From Kitasatospora cinereorecta (GTDB taxonomy: Bacteria; Actinomycetota; Actinomycetes; Streptomycetales; Streptomycetaceae): a stretch of 64,000 nt of DNA. Every line of letters starts with the position of its first letter. Positions within the stretch are counted from its first letter, which is position 1. Positions 11,012-22,659 of the stretch are shown one piece after another. Position numbers and translations under genes: made by a program. The stretch is from the NCBI RefSeq assembly GCF_024172095.1, contig NZ_JAMZDX010000003.1, positions 505,001 through 569,000 on the forward strand. Reading direction: 5' to 3'. Below the pieces are notes generated by a model. That model had not been told where the DNA came from. It was given only the letters and a program-made list of their open reading frames with translations, and ran no database searches.

Positions 11012-12860
11012 CGTCGGCACGGCGCTGGCCGTCGGCGTGCTCGCCACGGGCTGCGTGGCCATGCCCTCCGGCGGCCCGCCGGAGCGGGTGGAGCAGAGCG
11101 CGGCCGCCGACGACCTGCAGGTGCACGTCTACCCGGTGGCCCCGCACCCGGGGGAGCTGCCGGCCGACCTGCTGGCGGGCTTCCTGGACTCCTCCAACGC
11201 GGACCAGGCCAACTACGACACCGCCCGGCAGTACCTGACCGCGGACGCCAGCCACCGCTGGAAGCCGGAGGCCGGCGTGGTGGTGCTGGCCAAGATCGCG
11301 CAGGCGGTGGGCAGCGGTGCCCCGCAGAGCGGCGACGCACCGGTCGACGTCGCGGTCAGCGGCGAGCAGGTGGCCCGACTGGACGGCAAGCACACGTACT
11401 CGGCCGACCACGCCGGTGAGACCTACCGGCAGACCTTCGGCTTCGTGAAGGAGAGCGAGGGGCCGAACAAGGGCGAGTGGCGGATCAACAGCCTCCCGGA
11501 CGGCCTGATCGTCGACCAGACCAACTTCCTGAACGGCTACAAGGCGGTTCACCGCTACTACTTCGCGGTCACCGACCCGTCCGCCGACCACCCCGTCCAG
11601 GTGCTGGTGCCGGACCCGATCTACCTGCGCCGGCGGATCGACCCGCTGACCGCCGCCGCCGAGGCCACCGCCGCGGGCCCGTCCGACTGGCTCGCCCCCG
11701 CGGTGTCGACCGCGCTGGACGGCGTACGGGTCAAGAGCGTCTCGGTGAACGACAACCGGGTCGCCACCGTACGGGTGGAGGCCGCGGACCTGTCCGGGCG
11801 TCAGCAGCAGTGCCAGCAGATGGCCGAGCAGCTCTTCCAGACCGTCGCCGACCAGCAGGGCAAGGGCCAGCTGGACCGCCTCGAGGTGGCCGGCAACCAG
11901 GGCGGCTGCGCGGTCTCCGCCCAGCAGGTCAACCAGGTCGCCCCCGGCTCGCTGGCGAGCGGCCCGAGCGGCGGCCCGGCCGGCGCCCAGGCGTACTTCC
12001 AGCTGGAGACCGGTCAGCTGATGCGCTATCAGGACGGCACCCAGGGCGTACCCGTGCCCGGGGTGCTCGGGCAGCCCACCCCGGCCGGGCAGTCGAAGCC
12101 CTCGGTGATCGCGGTCCGTCGTGACGGCAACGCGGCCGCCGTGGTCAACCAGGACGGCAAGGCGCTCTACCTGCCCGGGCTCGGCGACACCGACAAGCTG
12201 GGCGACCTGGTGGTCCCCAGCCGCGCCCCGCGCCCGGACGCCGGCCTGGCCTCGCCGAGCTGGGACGGCCGGCAGGACCTCTGGCTGGTCGACCGGGACC
12301 CTTCCGCACCCCGGGTGCTGATGGTCCGTACGCACGCCGGCGGGCCGGCGCCGCACACGGTCGTGCCGGTGCAGGTCGACGGGATCGACGGCCGCACCGT
12401 GCAGGCGCTGCGGATCTCCTCCGACGGCACCCGGATCGCCCTGGTGCTGCGCTCCGGCACCGGCGCGACCACGGTCGCGCTCGGCCTGGTGCTCCACTCC
12501 GGCAGCCAGGCCTCCCCGCAGGTCAGGATCACCGCGCTGCGGCCGGTGGCCCCCCAGCTCACCGGCGTGGCCTCGGTCGCCTGGGCCGACCCCGACCAGC
12601 TGGTGGTGCTCGGCAAGGAGAAGGACACCCTCCAGCAGCTGCACTACCTGGGCACCGACGGCTCCGCCGCCACCGACTCCCCGCTGCAGATCGGCGAGTC
12701 GATGACCTCGGTGTCGGCCACCGAGGTGCGCACCGGCGACAACCAGGGTCCGCCCGCGGTCCTGACCGTCTCGGACACCGGCATCTACCGGCTCAAGGAC
12801 AACCAGCTGAGCGAAGTGCCGTCCAAGACCCGGGCCGTGGCGTTCGGCTACCCGGGCTGA
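10983..12860 (+). CDS. lpqB: Lipoprotein LpqB
   Basis: 625 residues. The GTG start lies inside the end of mtrB (29-nt overlap), preceded by GGAGGGG. The signal peptide ends in the lipobox LATGC with lipidated C24. A GerMN-like domain (about residues 40-330) is followed by a LpqB beta-propeller domain rich in VIAVRRDG / IALVLRSG-type repeats. LpqB is an extracytoplasmic lipoprotein that interacts with the MtrB sensor and affects cell-wall homeostasis. Convergent with the next gene, with only 6 nt between stop codons and no obvious terminator between them. Confidence 0.95.
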   Translation: MRRTSRRTVDVGTALAVGVLATGCVAMPSGGPPERVEQSAAADDLQVHVYPVAPHPGELPADLLAGFLDSSNADQANYDTARQYLTADASHRWKPEAGVVVLAKIAQAVGSGAPQSGDAPVDVAVSGEQVARLDGKHTYSADHAGETYRQTFGFVKESEGPNKGEWRINSLPDGLIVDQTNFLNGYKAVHRYYFAVTDPSADHPVQVLVPDPIYLRRRIDPLTAAAEATAAGPSDWLAPAVSTALDGVRVKSVSVNDNRVATVRVEAADLSGRQQQCQQMAEQLFQTVADQQGKGQLDRLEVAGNQGGCAVSAQQVNQVAPGSLASGPSGGPAGAQAYFQLETGQLMRYQDGTQGVPVPGVLGQPTPAGQSKPSVIAVRRDGNAAAVVNQDGKALYLPGLGDTDKLGDLVVPSRAPRPDAGLASPSWDGRQDLWLVDRDPSAPRVLMVRTHAGGPAPHTVVPVQVDGIDGRTVQALRISSDGTRIALVLRSGTGATTVALGLVLHSGSQASPQVRITALRPVAPQLTGVASVAWADPDQLVVLGKEKDTLQQLHYLGTDGSAATDSPLQIGESMTSVSATEVRTGDNQGPPAVLTVSDTGIYRLKDNQLSEVPSKTRAVAFGYPG

Positions 12861-12866
12861 GCCGAC

Positions 12867-13616
12867 TCACTCCTTCGGCCTGGACCGGCCGCGCCGGGCG
12901 GTGGCCGCCACCGTGGCCGCGGCCCGCGGCGGACAGCCGGCCGCGCGCAGCGCCCGCGCCGCCTCGGCGAGGCTGGCGCCGGTGGTCACCAGGTCGTCCA
13001 CCAGGATCAGCCGGTGGCCCACCAGGCGGGCCGCGAGGCGGGCCGGGACGGCCAGCGCGCCCCGCAGGTTGCGCTGCCGCTCGGCCGCCGACAACCCGGC
13101 CTGGTCGGCGACGGGGCGGGTCTGCCGCAGCACCGGCGCCACCCGGGTGGCCACCCCCGTCCGCCGCAGCTCCCGGGCCGCCGCCTGGGCGAGGCGCAGC
13201 ATCGGGTCGTGGCCGCGGGCCCGGGTGGCCCGCCGGGTGGAGGGCACCGGCACCAGCAGCAGCGGGGCGGCCCCGGCGCCGGTGGCCGAGCGGACCGCGG
13301 CGGCCAGCGCCGCACCCAGCGGAGCGGCCAGGCGCAGCGCCCCGCGCTCCTTGTGGGCCAGCAGCAGGCGGCGGACCTGGTCCGCGTACGGGGCGGCGGC
13401 GTGCAGCGGCGGCAGGTCGGGCGGGGCCGGGCAGGGGCCGGCCGGGCCCGCCTGGGCGCACTCCAGGAGCGCGCGGCAGCCGCCGCACACCTGGCCCCGT
13501 ACGCTGCCGCAGCCGGCGCACCGCGCGGGCAGCAGCAGGTCGAGCAGGGTGGACGCGGGGGAGGAGGGGCGGGCGGAGCGGGACGGCGGAGGACAGGTGG
13601 AGGAAAAGGTCGTCAC
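12867..13616 (-). CDS. ComF-family phosphoribosyltransferase-like protein
   Basis: 249 residues from a GTG preceded by GGGAG; longer upstream starts lack a good RBS. A four-Cys zinc ribbon lies at the N-terminus (C33, C36, C45, C48), followed by a type I phosphoribosyltransferase fold with the PRPP loop LILVDDLVTTGAS (203-215). ComF is needed for DNA uptake in competent bacteria, but in Streptomyces the homologue has no established role. Substrate unknown. Its 5' end faces the hibernation-factor gene across about 360 nt. Confidence 0.85.
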   Translation of the reverse strand: MTTFSSTCPPPSRSARPSSPASTLLDLLLPARCAGCGSVRGQVCGGCRALLECAQAGPAGPCPAPPDLPPLHAAAPYADQVRRLLLAHKERGALRLAAPLGAALAAAVRSATGAGAAPLLLVPVPSTRRATRARGHDPMLRLAQAAARELRRTGVATRVAPVLRQTRPVADQAGLSAAERQRNLRGALAVPARLAARLVGHRLILVDDLVTTGASLAEAARALRAAGCPPRAAATVAATARRGRSRPKE

Positions 13617-13978
13617 GACCGCTCCCAAGGGCTCGCCATGCGGAGACTTGCGCCATACGGTGGGCGGTACAAGGCGTGTTGTCCAGACGTTTACCACCCT
13701 TTCACCCGGAGGAGGGTAAACAGGGTGGAACAGCTGTACAGCCAGCCCTGCGCACCTATGTAGTTCGATCGGGGAGGCGAGATCCGCGGGGCAGGTGTTC
13801 GATGAAGCTCCGGGGGTTTCAACCGCTCCTGGTGGGGAGGAAGTGAGGTGAGGGCCAGTCGCACCCGCCGACCCCGGTGAAACCGACGTGGTCGACGGAC
13901 TGGCTGGTCCGGCTGGGTCTCATGCCGATCCGGTACGCAATCCGGTATCGGCGTCAGCACAAGGGATCGGAGTTCTGC
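13617..13978. other. Intergenic region between divergent comF-like and hpf genes
   Basis: 362 nt with no convincing gene. It holds a GTTTACC / GGTAAAC inverted pair (13689-13695 and 13715-13721) around a CACCCGGAGGAGGG stretch. The GGGTAA at 13714-13719 resembles the -10 of Streptomyces SigB-type stress promoters, but the distance to GTTT (21 nt) is longer than the usual 14-16. An in-frame upward extension of hpf to a GTG at 13877 exists but has no ribosome-binding site. Confidence 0.4.
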
Positions 13979-14674
13979 GTGGACATCGTCGTCAAGGGCC
14001 GCAAGACCGAGGTGCCCAAGAGGTTCCGCGAGCACGTGGCCGAGAAGCTGGAGAAGGTCCAGAAGTTCGACACCAAGGCGATCAGCCTGGATGTCGAGGT
14101 GTCCAAGGAACACAACCCGCGGCAGGCCGACCGCTCCGATCGGGTGGAGATCACCCTCCGCAGCCGTGGCCCGGTGATCCGGGCCGAAGCCGCCGCCACC
14201 GACCCGTGGGCGGCGCTCGACCTCGCCTCCGCGAAGCTGGAGGCGCAGCTGCGCAAGTCCGCCGACCGTCGCAGGGTCCACAAGGGCGGCGGCAACGGCC
14301 GCACCCCGGTCAGTGTGGCCGAGGCGACCGCGGCCCTGGCCTCGCTCCCCGCGACGGCGCCGAGCGAGGGCGGCTACAACGGTTCCGCCCGCAAGACGAT
14401 GCAGGGTTCCGTGGAGGTGGAGGGCGACGGTCCGCTCGTCGTCCGCGAGAAGACGCACTCCGCCGCGCCGATGTCGCTGGACCAGGCGCTGTACGCGATG
14501 GAGCTCGTCGGCCACGACTTCTACCTGTTCCAGGAGAAGGACAGCGGCCTGCCGAGCGTGGTCTACCGCCGGCACGGATACCACTACGGCGTGATCCACC
14601 TGAAGGAGGATCTGACCGCCACGGGTGACACCGCCGGTGCCGGCGGTGCGATCAACGGGCCGGACGAGGACTGA
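13979..14674 (+). CDS. hpf: Ribosome hibernation-promoting factor, long HPF/YfiA type
   Basis: 231 residues. The start is the GTG of VDIVVKGRKTEVPKRFREHV, preceded by GGAG with 6 nt spacing; this fits the length of long-form HPFs. The N-terminal S30AE domain (about 1-100, beta-alpha-beta with basic residues) binds the small-subunit mRNA/tRNA channel. A linker of about 60 residues leads to the C-terminal dimerisation domain (about 165-215, PMSLDQALYAMELVGHDFYLF..VVYRRHGYHYGVI), which joins two 70S ribosomes into inactive 100S particles. Expected to be stress- or stationary-phase induced. Followed by a strong hairpin terminator. Confidence 0.94.
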   Translation: MDIVVKGRKTEVPKRFREHVAEKLEKVQKFDTKAISLDVEVSKEHNPRQADRSDRVEITLRSRGPVIRAEAAATDPWAALDLASAKLEAQLRKSADRRRVHKGGGNGRTPVSVAEATAALASLPATAPSEGGYNGSARKTMQGSVEVEGDGPLVVREKTHSAAPMSLDQALYAMELVGHDFYLFQEKDSGLPSVVYRRHGYHYGVIHLKEDLTATGDTAGAGGAINGPDED

Positions 14675-14727
14675 CCTGCGCCCCACCGGCCGCTCCCGCA
14701 GCACAATCCGACAGCAGTGAACGCACC

Positions 14728-14761
14728 GGTGACCCCGGCGGCCGTGGCCGCCGGGGTCACC
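14728..14761 (+). terminator. Hairpin terminator after hpf
   Basis: 16-bp perfect stem GGTGACCCCGGCGGCC / GGCCGCCGGGGTCACC; no T-tract, as is common in Streptomyces. Confidence 0.75.
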
Positions 14762-14851
14762 CAGCTGGGCGGCGCGACGGCGGAGGGTGATCACGGCGGC
14801 CGGTCGTGGAATGATTGGCCCGTCATCGACCGGTAGCCGGGGGAGGAGCGG

Positions 14852-15583
14852 ATGGGGGAGCTGTCGCGCGAGGGGCAGGGACACGGACCCGAGGGGCCCG
14901 GGTACCCGCCGCGTCGCGCCGAGCCGATCCGCGTGCTCGTGGTGGACGACCACGCCCTGTTCCGACGAGGCCTGGAGATCGTCCTGGCCGAGGAGGAGGA
15001 CATCAAGGTCATCGGTGAGGCCGGGGACGGCGCGGAGGCCGTGCTGAAGGCCGCCGACCTGCTTCCGGACATCATCCTGATGGACGTCCGGATGCCGCGC
15101 CGCAGCGGGATCGAGGCGTGCACCGCGATCAAGGACGTGGTCCCGAGCGCGAAGATCATCATGCTGACGATCAGCGACGAGGAGGCCGACCTCTACGAGG
15201 CGATCAAGGCGGGCGCCACCGGCTACCTGCTCAAGGAGATCTCCACCGACGAGGTGGCCACCGCGATCCGCGCGGTCGCCGACGGGCAGTCGCAGATCAG
15301 CCCCTCGATGGCGGCCAAGCTGCTCACCGAGTTCAAGTCGATGATCCAGCGGCGTTCGGACGACCGGGAGTTGGTGCCCGCACCGCGGCTGACCGACCGT
15401 GAGCTGGAGGTGCTCAAGCTGGTGGCGACCGGGATGAACAACCGGGAGATCGCCAAGGAGCTCTTCATCAGCGAGAACACGGTGAAGAACCACGTCCGCA
15501 ACATCCTGGAGAAGCTGCAGCTGCACTCCCGGATGGAGGCCGTGGTCTACGCGATGCGCGAGAAGATCCTCGAAATAGGCTGA
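14852..15583 (+). CDS. Orphan NarL/LuxR-family response regulator
   Basis: 243 residues, ATG preceded by GGAGGAGCGG. Receiver domain (about 26-142) with acidic D32-D33, phospho-acceptor D78 (IILMDVRMP) and a conserved Lys in GYLLKEI; C-terminal LuxR HTH (about 175-240: LTDRELEVLKLVATGMNNREIAKELFI). No histidine kinase gene is adjacent, so its partner, if any, is elsewhere. About 24 disordered residues precede the receiver. The position between hpf and the AlkX-like gene matches conserved Streptomyces synteny; function not known to me. Confidence 0.92.
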   Translation: MGELSREGQGHGPEGPGYPPRRAEPIRVLVVDDHALFRRGLEIVLAEEEDIKVIGEAGDGAEAVLKAADLLPDIILMDVRMPRRSGIEACTAIKDVVPSAKIIMLTISDEEADLYEAIKAGATGYLLKEISTDEVATAIRAVADGQSQISPSMAAKLLTEFKSMIQRRSDDRELVPAPRLTDRELEVLKLVATGMNNREIAKELFISENTVKNHVRNILEKLQLHSRMEAVVYAMREKILEIG

Positions 15584-15587
15584 CCCG

Positions 15588-15616
15588 CCGGGCTCCGCCG
15601 GGTCGGCGGAGCCCGG
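15588..15616. terminator. Terminator hairpin after the LuxR-type regulator
   Basis: 12-bp stem CCGGGCTCCGCC / GGCGGAGCCCGG with a 5-nt loop, between convergent genes; likely serves both. Confidence 0.75.
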
Positions 15617-15667
15617 AATCGGGGAGACGGAACCCGGGGGCCGGAATCCGGAGCCCGGACCGGCCGC

Positions 15668-16819
15668 TCAGCCGAGCAGCTTCTCCAGCGGCGCCCGCAG
15701 CGACTCCTCCGCGAGCGCCTCCACCCGTACCGTGTCGCAGTTCACCCACGCGGCGGCCTCGAGCAGCGCCTCGGCCAGCGCCTCCAGGTGGCGCGGCGAC
15801 TCCAGTGAGACCTGCTTGGCGACCAGCGTCCGCCCCTCCCGGGCCGGATCGACCCGGCCGACCAGCCGGCCGCCGGCCAGCAGCGGCATGGCGAAGTACC
15901 CGTGCACCCGCTTGTGCTTGGGCGTGTACGCCTCCAGCCGGTGGGTCATCCCGAAGATCCGCTCGGTGCGGGCGCGGTCCCAGATCAGCGAGTCGAACGG
16001 GGAGAGCAGCGTGGTGCGGTGGCGCCCGCGGGGCTCGGCGGCCAGCGCCTCGGGGTCGGCCCAGGCGGGCGCGGACCAGCCCTCGACGCTCACCGGCACC
16101 AGCCCGGACGCCGGCAGCGCCGCCTCCACCTGATGGCCCTTCAGGCGGTGATAGTCCATCAGGTCGGCCCGGGTGGCCACCCCGAGCGCGGCCCCGGCCT
16201 GCGCCACCAGCTGCTCGACGCACTCCGCGTCCGACAGCTCCCGGCCGAACAGCTCGGCCGGGATCGCCTGCTCGGCCAGCTCGTACACCCGCTTCCAGCT
16301 GCGCCGCTCGGTGCACACCACGTCGCCGAAGGCGAGCGCCCGCTCGACTGCGATCTTGGTGTCCGACCAGTCCCACCACTCGCTGGTGCGCTTGGCCCCG
16401 CCGAGCTCGGTGGAGGTCAGCGGGCCCTCGGCGCGCAGCTTGTCCAGCACGTGCCGGTAGGTCTCCGGCGACACCTGGTGGCCCCAGAGGTTGCCGCGCT
16501 CCCGGTAGGACCGGCGGCGGAAGGCGAACAGCGGCCACTCTTCCACCGGCAGGATGCAGGCGGCGTGGGACCAGTACTCGAAGGTGGTCTCCTGCCCCCA
16601 GTACGCCCCCTCCACCGCCTTGCGGCCGACCGCGCCCAGACGCGCGTACGGCACCAGCTCGTGCGAGCGGGCCAGCACCGAGATGGTGTCCAACTGGACT
16701 GCGCCCAGGTGCCGGAGCACCCCGCGGACCCCGCCTCGGCGGTCGGGGGCGCCCAGCAGCCCCTGCGCGCGCAGGGCGATCCGGCGGGCCTGGTCGGCGG
16801 ACAGCGACGAGACGGTCAT
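15668..16819 (-). CDS. Winged-helix DNA-glycosylase-like protein (AlkZ/AlkX, YcaQ family)
   Basis: 383 residues of the HTH_42 family: tandem winged helices and a beta barrel. The catalytic loop motif QxD is present as Q42-L43-D44 ([16 protein letters not shown]), which matches the AlkX/YcaQ subfamily rather than the QxQ of AlkZ from azinomycin producers. Characterised relatives excise alkylated purines or unhook interstrand crosslinks, so a base-repair role is likely. Other family landmarks seen are [15 protein letters not shown] (about 73-87) and a conserved RARTERIFG stretch near the C-terminus. Monocistronic and convergent with the upstream regulator. Confidence 0.87.
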   Translation of the reverse strand: MTVSSLSADQARRIALRAQGLLGAPDRRGGVRGVLRHLGAVQLDTISVLARSHELVPYARLGAVGRKAVEGAYWGQETTFEYWSHAACILPVEEWPLFAFRRRSYRERGNLWGHQVSPETYRHVLDKLRAEGPLTSTELGGAKRTSEWWDWSDTKIAVERALAFGDVVCTERRSWKRVYELAEQAIPAELFGRELSDAECVEQLVAQAGAALGVATRADLMDYHRLKGHQVEAALPASGLVPVSVEGWSAPAWADPEALAAEPRGRHRTTLLSPFDSLIWDRARTERIFGMTHRLEAYTPKHKRVHGYFAMPLLAGGRLVGRVDPAREGRTLVAKQVSLESPRHLEALAEALLEAAAWVNCDTVRVEALAEESLRAPLEKLLG

Positions 16820-16894
16820 GCCGCGAGGGTAGAACGCCCCACTGACAACGCAGCGCGGGCGGCCCCCGTGGCCGGCCCCCGCAGCCGGACGGGG

Positions 16895-17434
16895 TCAGCG
16901 CGGGTCGGTGGCCAGCAGCGAGCCCATCCAGCAGTCCCGGTACGTGCCGCGCTGCTGGTCGTACGAGCGCAGGGTGCCCTCGAAGGTGAAGCCGAGCCGG
17001 TCGGCGAGCGCCCGGGAGGGCTTGTTGCCGACGTAGGCCACCCACTCCAGGCGGCGCAGGCCGAGTTCGGCGAACGCCCAGGCGATCACCGCGCGGGACG
17101 CCTCGGTCGCGTAGCCGTGGCCGCGCTGCCCGGCGGCGTTCCAGAAGCCGATCTCGCCGGTGCCCGGCCGGCCGGCCTTCAGGGCGACGCCCTGGGTGCC
17201 GACCAGCGCGCCCTCGGCGGTGCGCACCACGAAGGTGGCGTTGGTGCCGGACCGCCACCCCTCGGGGGCGAGCCGGTCCACGAAGAACTCGGCGTCCGAG
17301 CGGCTGTACGGGGAGGGAACGACCGTCCAGCGCTGGATCTCGGGGTCCTGGCAGGCGGCGGTGATCTCGTCGACGTCCGACGGGTGGGGCGCGGCCAGCA
17401 CCAGGCGCCCGGTTTTCAGGGTGGGAGTCTCCAT
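16895..17434 (-). CDS. GNAT-family N-acetyltransferase (RimJ/RimL-like)
   Basis: 179 residues. The GNAT fold (Acetyltransf_3) is marked by [17 protein letters not shown] at the N-terminus, the acetyl-CoA loop [13 protein letters not shown] (about 109-121) and [20 protein letters not shown] near the C-terminus. The substrate is unknown; relatives acetylate protein N-termini or small amines. The start at METPTLKT was chosen because it begins the family domain; an in-frame extension upstream has no support. Stands alone on the minus strand, divergent from secA. Confidence 0.86.
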   Translation of the reverse strand: METPTLKTGRLVLAAPHPSDVDEITAACQDPEIQRWTVVPSPYSRSDAEFFVDRLAPEGWRSGTNATFVVRTAEGALVGTQGVALKAGRPGTGEIGFWNAAGQRGHGYATEASRAVIAWAFAELGLRRLEWVAYVGNKPSRALADRLGFTFEGTLRSYDQQRGTYRDCWMGSLLATDPR

Positions 17435-17636
17435 GATCGGATTGTTCCGGAGAGTGGATTCGGCGCCCATTCGTTTTTCCCGGGGAACCTCCGGCGGTGC
17501 TCGACGGTTGAGCAGGACACGGAGGACCGGTCGGTGACCGGTTTGCCCGCTCGGGTGGCGGTTCGTGGGTTTTGCCACCGCGGGAGACACGGGAATACCG
17601 TGCTGACGGACCTCCCGGCGGCTTGGCCTCCTCGCA

Positions 17637-17642
17637 TACGAT
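17637..17642 (+). promoter_or_regulatory. Candidate secA -10 element
   Basis: TACGAT about 70 nt upstream of the secA start; no clear -35 box is visible at the usual spacing. Confidence 0.35.
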
Positions 17643-17710
17643 GGCCCGTACGGTGGGGTAGGACTCGCCGCAAGTCATCCAGAGCCGATCCAGGCAAGGA
17701 GCCCGCTCAC

Positions 17711-20461
<2,751 letters not shown>

Positions 20462-20495
20462 CGGCCGGTCGCCGCGAACGCGGCTGCGAACCGAT

Positions 20496-20541
20496 GAGGG
20501 CGTCATCCCGGGAGACCGGGGTGGCGCCCTCGCCGTTTTCC
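20496..20541 (+). terminator. secA terminator
   Basis: 16-bp stem with G-U pairs (20496-20511 / 20516-20531), GAGA loop, and a downstream GTTTTC. Confidence 0.82.
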
Positions 20542-20555
20542 CCGACGTGCGCTGA

Positions 20556-21104
20556 TCAGTGCGCCTCGACGGCCGTGCACTGCCACTGGGCGGTGCGGTG
20601 GTGCTGCTCCAGGCGGAACGCCACCATGTGGTGCCGGTGGCCGAACTCGACCCGTACGCAGACCTCCAGGGCGCCCGGGCCCGGCGCGGAGTCGTAGACC
20701 CGGCCCAGCCGCATCCGGGACGCCCCGCCGCGCGGCCGCAGCGGACCGGTGCGGACCAGGGCGGTTAGCTGCTGGTAGCCGTTCATGGTGGTGTGGCGCT
20801 GGAGCTGGCCGACCGGGCGGACGCCGGTGAGGACCTCGACCAGGCGGTGGGCGAAGCGGGCGGCGAGGTCTCGGTGGGCGGGGGTGGTGCCGGGGCTGTG
20901 CGCGGTGCAGGCGGCCCGGGGGTGGCGGGGCGAGCGGGGGCCGCCCGCGGCGGCCGGGTGGGGCGAGCGGACCGGGCGGCGCGGGTGCGGGTGGCCGGGG
21001 GCGTGCACGGCGTGCACCAGCGGGCGGATACGGGGTGCGGGTAGGGGCGCGGGTACGGGCGCGGGCGGAGCTGCGGGGGCGGGCACGGTTGCCTGGTCGG
21101 TCAT
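20556..21104 (-). CDS. Rv3235-family protein
   Basis: 182 residues. Residues 1-75 are Pro/Ala/His-rich and probably disordered. The C-terminal part (about 78-180) matches the conserved family of Mycobacterium Rv3235, encoded near secA in many actinobacteria: FAHRLVEVLTGVRPVGQL, RMRLGRVYDSAPGPGALEVCVRVEF and a final RTAQWQCTAVEAH. It resembles a small alpha-beta, SRPBCC-like fold but lacks identifiable catalytic residues. Function unknown; conserved linkage to secA may suggest envelope biology. The ATG is preceded by GAGAGG. Confidence 0.8.
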   Translation of the reverse strand: MTDQATVPAPAAPPAPVPAPLPAPRIRPLVHAVHAPGHPHPRRPVRSPHPAAAGGPRSPRHPRAACTAHSPGTTPAHRDLAARFAHRLVEVLTGVRPVGQLQRHTTMNGYQQLTALVRTGPLRPRGGASRMRLGRVYDSAPGPGALEVCVRVEFGHRHHMVAFRLEQHHRTAQWQCTAVEAH

Positions 21105-21365
21105 GGCGGCTGCCTCTCGGTCGGATCGTTCGTGTCCTTGCTATCGGCGGCTCCCGCGCGCGGCAAGAACCGGTGGAGCAAGGGGTGGGGCGGTGTCGGG
21201 CTGTCACCTATCCGGGTGAGAACCGCGTCGGTGCGGGCCCGTCGCGGCCGACGTCCGATACAGGTGGTTGACGCGAGCGGGTGATCGACAGGGCACGAAG
21301 GGGGACGTCGTAACCGGGATTACCCGGAGGTAGGGAGCAGGATCGAGGGACGGAGGTGGTGACGG

Positions 21366-22520
21366 GTGACCCAGGGCGGCGTTCGTTCCGAGGACACGGG
21401 GGAGCGGGCGGCGGGCCCGGTCCGGCGCGGGCTGGTGCTGGGCGGCGGCGGCATGCTCGGCGCCGCCTGGACGATCGGCGCCCTCGCCGCCGTCGAGGAG
21501 GCCACCGGCTGGCACCCCGGAGCAGCCGCCATCGTCCTCGGCACCTCGGCCGGTTCGGTGCTCGGCACCATGCTCGCCGCCGGCGTCCCCCTCACCGACC
21601 TGCGCGACCACCAGCTCGGCCGCCCGGTCACCCGCGGACCGCTCGCCGACGTCGACTTCGACTACGCGACGGCGGTCGGCGGTGCGATGCCCCCGCGCCC
21701 GGCCGTCTCGATCGGCTCGCCCGGGCTGCTGCGGGACGTCGTCCGGCACCCCCGCGACTACCCCTTCCTGACCATGGTCTCGGCGGCCGTGCCCACCGGT
21801 CGGGGCTCCGTCGCGCCGCTGGGGGAGCTGGTCCGGCACCTGGTCGGCACCGACGGCTGGCCGCCCGGCTCGCCGCTGCGGGTCGCCGCCGTCGACTACC
21901 GGACCGGCCGCCGGGTGGTGTTCGGCGACCCCGGCGCGCCGCGCGCCGCGGTGGCGGACGCGGTGATGGCCTCCTGCGCGATCCCCGGCTGGTTCGCCCC
22001 CGTCCAGGTCAACGGCAGCACGTACGTGGACGGCGGTTGCTGGTCCGCCACCAACGTGGACCTGATGGTCGGGCGCGGACTGGACGAGGTGTACGTGCTG
22101 GCGCCGATGGCCCTGCGACTGCATCCGCAGGGGCGGGCCGAGCCGGGGCGCGGGACGCTCGCCGCGCTGCGGGAGTGGCGCGAGCGGGAGCGGGGCGAGC
22201 GGGGCGAGCGGGGCGAGCGGGGGGATCGGCCGAAGGGGGCGCTCGCGCAGCTGGTCAGCCGGTACCGGCGGGCGGTGACACGGCAGATGCTGCGGGAGGC
22301 GAGGGAGTTGCGGGCGACCGGGACGCGGGTGCACCTGATCGCGCCGACGCTGGCGGACCTGGCGGTGATGGGGACGAACATGATGGACCCGGGGCGGCGG
22401 GAGGAGACGATGGAGACGGCGGTGCTCACCACGCGCGATGCGCTGATGGCGAACCCAGGGGCGCGGGGAACTGCGCGCGGCGGCAGGGCAGGTGGGGTAC
22501 TCGGCGACGTTCCGGAGTGA
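21366..22520 (+). CDS. Patatin-like phospholipase (RssA type)
   Basis: 384 residues from GTG with GGAGG upstream. Patatin hydrolase features: oxyanion loop GGGGMLG (26-32), nucleophile elbow GTSAG with S61, and the catalytic-dyad Asp in YVDGG (D222). Such enzymes cleave acyl esters of membrane lipids; the true substrate is unknown. No signal peptide, so probably cytosolic or peripheral. Residues about 260-290 are a low-complexity Arg/Glu/Gly stretch (REREERGERGERGDR type). The last 25 codons are encoded by one arm of an inverted repeat, so the C-terminus may have been changed by that element. Confidence 0.9.
   Translation: MTQGGVRSEDTGERAAGPVRRGLVLGGGGMLGAAWTIGALAAVEEATGWHPGAAAIVLGTSAGSVLGTMLAAGVPLTDLRDHQLGRPVTRGPLADVDFDYATAVGGAMPPRPAVSIGSPGLLRDVVRHPRDYPFLTMVSAAVPTGRGSVAPLGELVRHLVGTDGWPPGSPLRVAAVDYRTGRRVVFGDPGAPRAAVADAVMASCAIPGWFAPVQVNGSTYVDGGCWSATNVDLMVGRGLDEVYVLAPMALRLHPQGRAEPGRGTLAALREWRERERGERGERGERGDRPKGALAQLVSRYRRAVTRQMLREARELRATGTRVHLIAPTLADLAVMGTNMMDPGRREETMETAVLTTRDALMANPGARGTARGGRAGGVLGDVPE
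22454..22477 (+). repeat. Dispersed palindromic element, copy 1 (inside a gene)
   Basis: 24-nt unit beginning CCCAGGGGCGCGGGG and ending AACTGCGCG. An exact reverse complement occurs at 22540-22563, so the two could pair with a 62-nt loop. It lies within the 3' end of the patatin gene. A related sequence also forms the large hairpin after gdh (30849-30922). Confidence 0.8.
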
Positions 22521-22539
22521 CGCGCGGCCCCTTCCGTTT

Positions 22540-22563
22540 CGCGCAGTTCCCCGCGCCCCTGGG
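22540..22563 (-). repeat. Dispersed palindromic element, copy 2
   Basis: Exact reverse complement of the unit at 22454-22477, located just after the patatin stop codon. Together the two arms could act as a transcription terminator or mRNA-stabilising hairpin. Confidence 0.8.
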
Positions 22564-22582
22564 GATGCCCGATCCCGCTGGG

Positions 22583-22598
22583 TTCCCGCGCCCCTGGG
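22583..22598 (-). repeat. Dispersed palindromic element, partial copy 3
   Basis: TTCCCGCGCCCCTGGG, the same half as copy 2 with one C missing, 20 nt further on. Suggests local duplication of the element. Confidence 0.6.
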
Positions 22599-22619
22599 TT
22601 GGCGTCACCCGCGGACGGA

Positions 22620-22625
22620 TACGCT
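22620..22625 (+). promoter_or_regulatory. Candidate -10 element for the DUF6912 gene
   Basis: TACGCT 35 nt upstream of the ATG at 22660, leaving room for a short leader with the GAGGAAGG ribosome-binding site. Confidence 0.4.
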
Positions 22626-22659
22626 TCTGCTCCGAGGTTCGTCGAGGAAGGTGCCTGCG

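Noticed and set aside
13877..13978. Longer hpf start at GTG 13877
   Set aside because: No ribosome-binding site, and the extra residues do not match the family; GTG 13979 has GGAG at ideal spacing.
15902..17710. Open upstream extension of the secA frame
   Set aside because: The family start at 17711 has an RBS; the upstream part overlaps two real minus-strand genes and has no protein character.
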